Shown in pieces: positions 62,783 to 64,000 of a stretch of 64,000 bases of DNA; positions within the stretch are counted from its first letter, which is position 1, and each line of letters opens with the position of its first letter. This stretch comes from Chelativorans xinjiangensis (lineage in GTDB: Bacteria > Pseudomonadota > Alphaproteobacteria > Rhizobiales > Rhizobiaceae). Both the position numbers and the translations under genes were made by a program. The stretch is taken from contig NZ_WQNH01000047.1 of NCBI RefSeq assembly GCF_009812055.1, forward strand, positions 18,414-82,413, written 5' to 3'. The notes beneath the pieces are model-generated. The model was not told the DNA's origin, searched no databases, and saw only the letters and a program-made list of their open reading frames with translations.

Positions 62783-63304
62783 TCAGGAGGAAAGATCCTT
62801 CGGGCGCAGGAAATGCGTGAGCCGCGCGCCGGCGAAGCCGAGCCCCGCCCACGGCCCCTTTACGGTGAAGCGCGCAAGGGCGGCGGTGGGGAACTTGGCG
62901 CGCAGGCGGGCAAGGGCCGCCGCATCCGAGCCCGGCCCGGCAAGGCCCGCCGCAAGGTCCTCCATGCCCGGATTGTGGCCGAGGAGGAGAAGCCGGCAGC
63001 TCCCCGCCGGCGCCTTGCGGATCAAGGCCAGGAGCCGGTCGGCCGAGGCCATGTAGAGCGCCTTGTCGCGGGTGGCGCGCGGGGCCCCCTCGCCCATCTC
63101 GGCCACCGCCAGCCGCCAGGTCTGGCGCGTGCGCAGCGCCGCCGAGACGAGCGCTTCGTCCGGCACCCAGCCGCGCGCCGCCACTTCGCGGCCCATCAGC
63201 GCCGCCGCCGCCTTGCCGCGCGCCGAAAGCGGACGGTCGAAATCGTCGCGCGTCAGCTCGTCCCAGCTCGACTTGGCGTGGCGCAGAAGAAGGAGTTCGC
63301 GCAT
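62783..63304 (-). CDS. SixA-like histidine phosphatase
   Basis: A 173-aa phosphoglycerate-mutase-type phosphatase. The RHG motif is LLLLRHAKSSWDE (catalytic His in RHAKS) and the second His lies in LLLLGHNPGMEDLA. SixA family members dephosphorylate His residues of phosphorelay proteins. The ATG at 63304 has a GAGAGGTCC ribosome-binding site; a longer frame runs upstream through repeat DNA and is rejected. It lies 90 nt beyond uvrB on the same strand. Confidence 0.88.
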   Translation of the reverse strand: MRELLLLRHAKSSWDELTRDDFDRPLSARGKAAAALMGREVAARGWVPDEALVSAALRTRQTWRLAVAEMGEGAPRATRDKALYMASADRLLALIRKAPAGSCRLLLLGHNPGMEDLAAGLAGPGSDAAALARLRAKFPTAALARFTVKGPWAGLGFAGARLTHFLRPKDLSS

Positions 63305-63389
63305 CCGGACCTCTCGCTTCGCCCTCCGCCGCCCGCAAGCCGCGCTAGCACGAAACGGCGGTGGCCGCCAGCGGGCGGTTTTTATCGAA

Positions 63390-63612
63390 GGCAATCGCTT
63401 GATAAGCCGAGCCCTACGGCGCCCCCCTCTGTCCTGCCGGACATCTCCCCCACGAGGGGGGAGATTGCGCTGGCCGCTTGCTTCGGCGCCATTCCTGCAA
63501 CGTTTGATGATTGGCGAAAACCGCCATGACGGCCAATCTCCCCCCTTGCGGGGGAGATGTCCGGCAGGACAGAGGGGGGCGCGAAGGGGCGAAAATCTAT
63601 CAAGCGATTGCC
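63390..63612. repeat. Large palindromic element, third copy, with extra outer arms
   Basis: It contains the same core arms as 11061-11243 (63419-63468 and 63536-63591), but the dyad extends outward: a 15-bp perfect inverted repeat GGCAATCGCTTGATA (63390-63404) and its complement (63598-63612) encloses the whole element. It lies in the gap between the phosphatase gene and the DUF2239 gene. Confidence 0.85.
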
Positions 63613-63620
63613 TTGGTTTT

Positions 63621-63663
63621 ATCCGGGTGATATTGACATAGCTTTTACCCGGATGTAATTGAC
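63621..63663 (+). promoter_or_regulatory. Candidate promoter/operator of the DUF2239 gene
   Basis: A TTGACA hexamer (63633-63638) is followed 17 nt later by TAATTG, a sigma-70-like arrangement. Overlapping it are an 8-bp inverted repeat (ATCCGGGT 63621-63628, ACCCGGAT 63647-63654) and a 15-bp direct repeat (CCGGGTGATATTGAC at 63623-63637, CCGGATGTAATTGAC at 63649-63663; 12 of 15 match). A dimeric repressor is a reasonable inference. Confidence 0.55.
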
Positions 63664-63694
63664 CCGCCGACACTGAACTCCCAAGGGACCCACC

Positions 63695-64000
63695 ATGGAA
63701 AAGGACAACGGCATGTATACGGCTTTCGACGGCACGCGGCGGGTGGCCGCGGGGACGCGGCTGGAGGTGGCGCTGGCGCTGAAGCGCGACGGGCGCGCCG
63801 AGAACGTCCTGATCTTCGACGACGAGACGGGCCGGCAGGTGGATTTCGACCTGTCGGGCAGCCTGGAGGCGGTGGCCGCACGCCTTGGCGCCGGGCAGGC
63901 CGCACCGGAGGCGCCGCGCGCGCCGGGCCGGCCGAAGCTCGGCGTGGTGGCGCGCGAGGTCACCCTCCTGCCGCGCCACTGGGCCTGGCTCGGCGAGCAG
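63695..64000 (+). CDS. DUF2239 family protein (partial, runs off the window)
   Basis: The first 102 codons are present, beginning MEKDNGMYTAFDGTRRVAAGTRLEVALALKRDGRAENVLIFDDETGRQVDFDL. The ENVLIFDDETGRQVDFDLSG segment and the RPKLGVVAREVTLLPRHWAWL motif match the DUF2239 family, of unknown function. The gene continues beyond position 64000. An 'AAGGGACCC' ribosome-binding sequence precedes the ATG. Confidence 0.85.
   Translation, partial: MEKDNGMYTAFDGTRRVAAGTRLEVALALKRDGRAENVLIFDDETGRQVDFDLSGSLEAVAARLGAGQAAPEAPRAPGRPKLGVVAREVTLLPRHWAWLGEQ

Overview
The window reads as chromosomal DNA from a GC-rich alphaproteobacterium of the order Hyphomicrobiales, most likely a Phyllobacteriaceae or Mesorhizobium-like lineage. 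Three things support this. There is a greA, LPS-core glycosyltransferase, lrp, trxB, lsrB/vtlR block of the kind known from Sinorhizobium. There is a sqdBDC sulfolipid operon and a long rhizobial-type UvrB. There are also many copies of rhizobial intergenic palindromes, some of which read into coding sequence. No rRNA, tRNA, CRISPR array, transposase or prophage was recognised.

Layout. 1-5.4 kb: alpha carbonic anhydrase, rpoD and dnaG, each followed by a hairpin terminator. 5.5-12 kb: a ParDE-like module, a membrane GGDEF-EAL protein, a LysR/ABM/VOC cluster and a DUF4336 protein. 12.3-15.8 kb: carB. 15.8-18.7 kb: a small island with an AT-rich OLD-like ATPase/TOPRIM pair split by one in-frame TGA, a broken hicA with intact hicB, and a second ParDE pair. 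19-28 kb: a DrrAB-like exporter, a lytic transglycosylase, ogt, the ugpBAEC glycerol-3-phosphate uptake operon and a GST. 28-34 kb: a degenerate EAL protein, aspartate aminotransferase, a MarR-GNAT fusion and an EF-G paralogue. 34-42.7 kb: lsrB, trxB, lrp and a run of five sugar-transferase genes ending in lpsB-greA. 43-49 kb: a sugar dehydrogenase, a DMT transporter, DUF3775, two extensin-like proteins, a CNNM/CBS protein and a thioesterase. 49.4-52.4 kb: sqdBDC. 52.6-55.5 kb: a small protein, clpS and a curli-like cluster (two curlin-repeat proteins with a CsgH-like protein between them). 56-59.6 kb: a single-chain restriction-modification enzyme whose specificity region is AT-rich, plus a small partner. 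59.7-64 kb: uvrB, a SixA-like phosphatase and the start of a DUF2239 gene.

How the parts fit. Envelope functions dominate: LPS core, sulfolipid, curli-like fibres, extensin-like and lytic enzymes. Core replication, transcription and repair genes (rpoD, dnaG, greA, uvrB) and c-di-GMP signalling sit among them. Defence and addiction modules punctuate the conserved backbone.

Most notable: (1) the split OLD-like ATPase/TOPRIM module next to a hicA remnant; (2) a related ~150-nt leader upstream of both the ParDE operon and the restriction-modification gene, in the same orientation relative to each; (3) intergenic repeats that have become part of the UvrB C-terminal tail; (4) two ~28-bp palindromes between trxB and lrp. 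Gene calls rest on protein motifs read by eye; no database search was run.
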